From Nocardioidaceae bacterium (GTDB lineage Bacteria > Actinomycetota > Actinomycetes > Propionibacteriales > Nocardioidaceae), in the NCBI GenBank assembly GCA_030447805.1, contig JAUJOE010000002.1:124001-188000 (forward strand): 64,000 nt of DNA. The letters are read 5' to 3'. Under the pieces are notes generated by a model. That model saw nothing but the letters and a program-made list of their open reading frames with translations, ran no database searches and was not told where the DNA came from. This document shows, one piece after another, positions 61,086-64,000 of the stretch; position 1 is the first letter of the stretch, and each line of letters opens with the position of its first letter. Position numbers and translations under genes: made by a program.

Positions 61086-62278
61086 GGGGCGAGCAGCTCA
61101 GCCGGGCGCAGGCCCGGCGGATCACGCTCGCCGCCCAAGGCTTCCTCGACCCGGTCCACACCCCGCCGACGATGCGCACGCTGGCTCGCACGGTGGGCCG
61201 CACCGGTGTGTTGCAGATCGACTCGGTCAACGTGCTCCAGCGCGCGCACTACATGCCGCTCTACAGCCGGATGGGTCCGTACGACGTGCGGCTGCTCACC
61301 CGAGCGGCCGAGCGCCGGCCGCGTCGGCTGGTCGAGTACTGGGCGCATGTAGCGGCGTACATGCCGGTGGAGCTGTGGCCGTACATGCAACACCGCATGC
61401 GGCGATACCGCGCGATGGAGTGGCGGATCCGCGACCAGCAGCCCGAACTCGTCGCCTCGGTGCTCGCCCAGGTCAAGGAGCGCGGCGCGTCGACGCCGCG
61501 TGACCTGGACGAGGGGCTGCCGCGGACCAAGGAACACTGGGGTTGGAACTGGTCGACGACACAGCAGGCGCTCGACTACCTCTTCACGGTCGGCGATCTT
61601 GCGGTCGCTGGCCGCAACGCCCAGTTCGAGCGGATCTTCGACCTGCCCGACCGGGTCCTCCCGCCTGACGTACTCGGCCGGCGGGAGCCCACCGACGCGG
61701 AGGCGCACGTCGAGCTCGTCCGCCGTGCGGCGGCCTCCCACGGCATCGCCACCGAGGCGTGCCTGCGCGACTACTACCGAATGCACCACGCCCAGGTGCG
61801 CCCGGCCGTGCAGACGCTGGTCGAGTCAGGGGAGCTGCTCCCCGTCCGCATTGAGGGGTGGGATCGGCCGGCCTATCTCTTCCATCAGGCGCGGCTGCCC
61901 CGCCGGGTGCAGGCGCTAGCCCTGCTCAGCCCGTTCGACCCGGTGGTGTGGGAGCGCACCCGCACCGAGCAGCTGTTCGGCTTCCGCTATCGCATCGAGA
62001 TCTACGTACCGGAGCCGCGGCGGGAGTACGGCTACTACGTGCTGCCGTTCCTGTTGGGGGAAGACCTCGTCGCGCGCGTCGACCTCAAGGCCGACCGCAA
62101 GGCCGGAGTCCTCCTGGTCAAGGCGGCGTACGCCGAGGCCTCGGCGCCGGTGGAGACGGCCGCGGAGCTCGCTGCGGCGCTGCGCGAGCTGGCGGAGTGG
62201 CTCGGCCTCAGTGACGTGCAGGTGGCTCCGAAGGGAGACCTGGCGCCGGCCCTCAGCGCCAGCCAGCGGACGTCGTGA
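61082..62278 (+). CDS. YcaQ/AlkZ-like winged-helix (HTH_42) DNA glycosylase family protein
   Basis: A 398-residue protein of the HTH_42 family, which includes DNA crosslink-repair glycosylases. LSRAQARRITLAAQGF is followed by LQIDSVNVLQRAHYMPLYSRMG, in which Gln45-Ile46-Asp47 matches the catalytic Q-x-D triplet of E. coli YcaQ rather than the QxQ of antibiotic-linked AlkZ. LVEYWAHVAAYMP, LSPFDPVVWERTRTEQLFGFRYRIEIYVP and GEDLVARVDLKADRKAGVL are further family blocks. GTG 61082 overlaps the hpf stop (GTGA). It likely unhooks interstrand crosslinks. Confidence 0.85.
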   Translation: MRGEQLSRAQARRITLAAQGFLDPVHTPPTMRTLARTVGRTGVLQIDSVNVLQRAHYMPLYSRMGPYDVRLLTRAAERRPRRLVEYWAHVAAYMPVELWPYMQHRMRRYRAMEWRIRDQQPELVASVLAQVKERGASTPRDLDEGLPRTKEHWGWNWSTTQQALDYLFTVGDLAVAGRNAQFERIFDLPDRVLPPDVLGRREPTDAEAHVELVRRAAASHGIATEACLRDYYRMHHAQVRPAVQTLVESGELLPVRIEGWDRPAYLFHQARLPRRVQALALLSPFDPVVWERTRTEQLFGFRYRIEIYVPEPRREYGYYVLPFLLGEDLVARVDLKADRKAGVLLVKAAYAEASAPVETAAELAAALRELAEWLGLSDVQVAPKGDLAPALSASQRTS

Positions 62279-62380
62279 TCGGGTGCCAGGTCACCTACTA
62301 TGGGCAGGGTTGCACCGCTGACCGACGTACTCACCTGGTGGACTGGCCACCGATAACCCTGACGAGGGAGTTCCACTCGA

Positions 62381-64000
<1,620 letters not shown>

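Overview
The window is high-GC actinobacterial chromosome. It carries many actinobacteria-specific genes: WhiB, MtrA-MtrB-LpqB, the acyl-CoA carboxylase AccA/AccD/AccE set, coenzyme F420 genes cofD/cofE, two LytR-CpsA-Psr proteins, DUF5719 and DUF3499. GTG starts and 1-8 nt stop/start overlaps are common. Much of the gene content has counterparts, in a rearranged order, in the M. tuberculosis Rv3303c-Rv3240c region (from memory of that genome, not a search). No mycolic-acid genes are seen, and a Nocardioidaceae-like (Propionibacteriales) origin is my best guess.

Layout. 0.1-5.3 kb: an LpdA-type flavoprotein, then a peptidoglycan amidase and a SpoIID-type protein that share LGFP wall-binding repeats. 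5.3-15.1 kb: the acyl-CoA carboxylase locus (accA, accD, accE, birA), an acyl-CoA dehydrogenase, maf, a DUF885 protein and a broken DUF222-HNH gene. 15.1-19.2 kb: a PH-domain membrane protein, an APH-fold kinase, GtrA and an ECF sigma factor with a likely partner. 19.3-23.5 kb: purK-purE, a sulfotransferase-like gene and a second acyl-CoA dehydrogenase. 23.5-26.3 kb: two divergent LCP genes. 26.4-31.1 kb: a galactan synthesis and export operon (GlfT1-like, GT2, glf, wzm, wzt). 31.1-33.5 kb: a rearranged accessory patch with a toxin-antitoxin remnant, two more copies of the wzt 3' end, two RTX-like secreted proteins and a galE fragment. 33.5-41.5 kb: galE, a sugar nucleotidyltransferase, two membrane proteins, DUF3105, cofE-cofD, a DUF5336-like protein and whiB. 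41.6-50.6 kb: a large glycosyltransferase, DUF5719, DUF3499, a zincin-like protein, manB, Trm112-like, a SIS isomerase and a cation efflux protein. 50.7-53.1 kb: a second broken DUF222-HNH gene and a GNAT protein. 53.3-64 kb: ahcY, mtrA-mtrB-lpqB, comF-like, a structured RNA ahead of hpf, a YcaQ-like protein and secA, which runs off the window.

The common theme is the cell envelope: precursor sugars (manB, galE, glf, nucleotidyltransferase), polymer building and export (glycosyltransferases, Wzm-Wzt), wall attachment (LCP proteins), wall remodelling (amidase, SpoIID) and wall-stress signalling (MtrAB-LpqB).

More than fifteen genes, including essential ones such as secA, accD and purK, carry single-base frameshifts, often in G or C runs. 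I read these as sequence errors rather than pseudogenes, and give full gene spans with the likely indel position. The two DUF222-HNH genes are more deeply damaged. Features that go beyond ordinary gene content are a family of 3'-end hairpins with a nearly fixed 35-36 nt interior, the multi-allele wzt tails, near-perfect SOS boxes before both DUF222-HNH genes, and a probable raiA-motif RNA.
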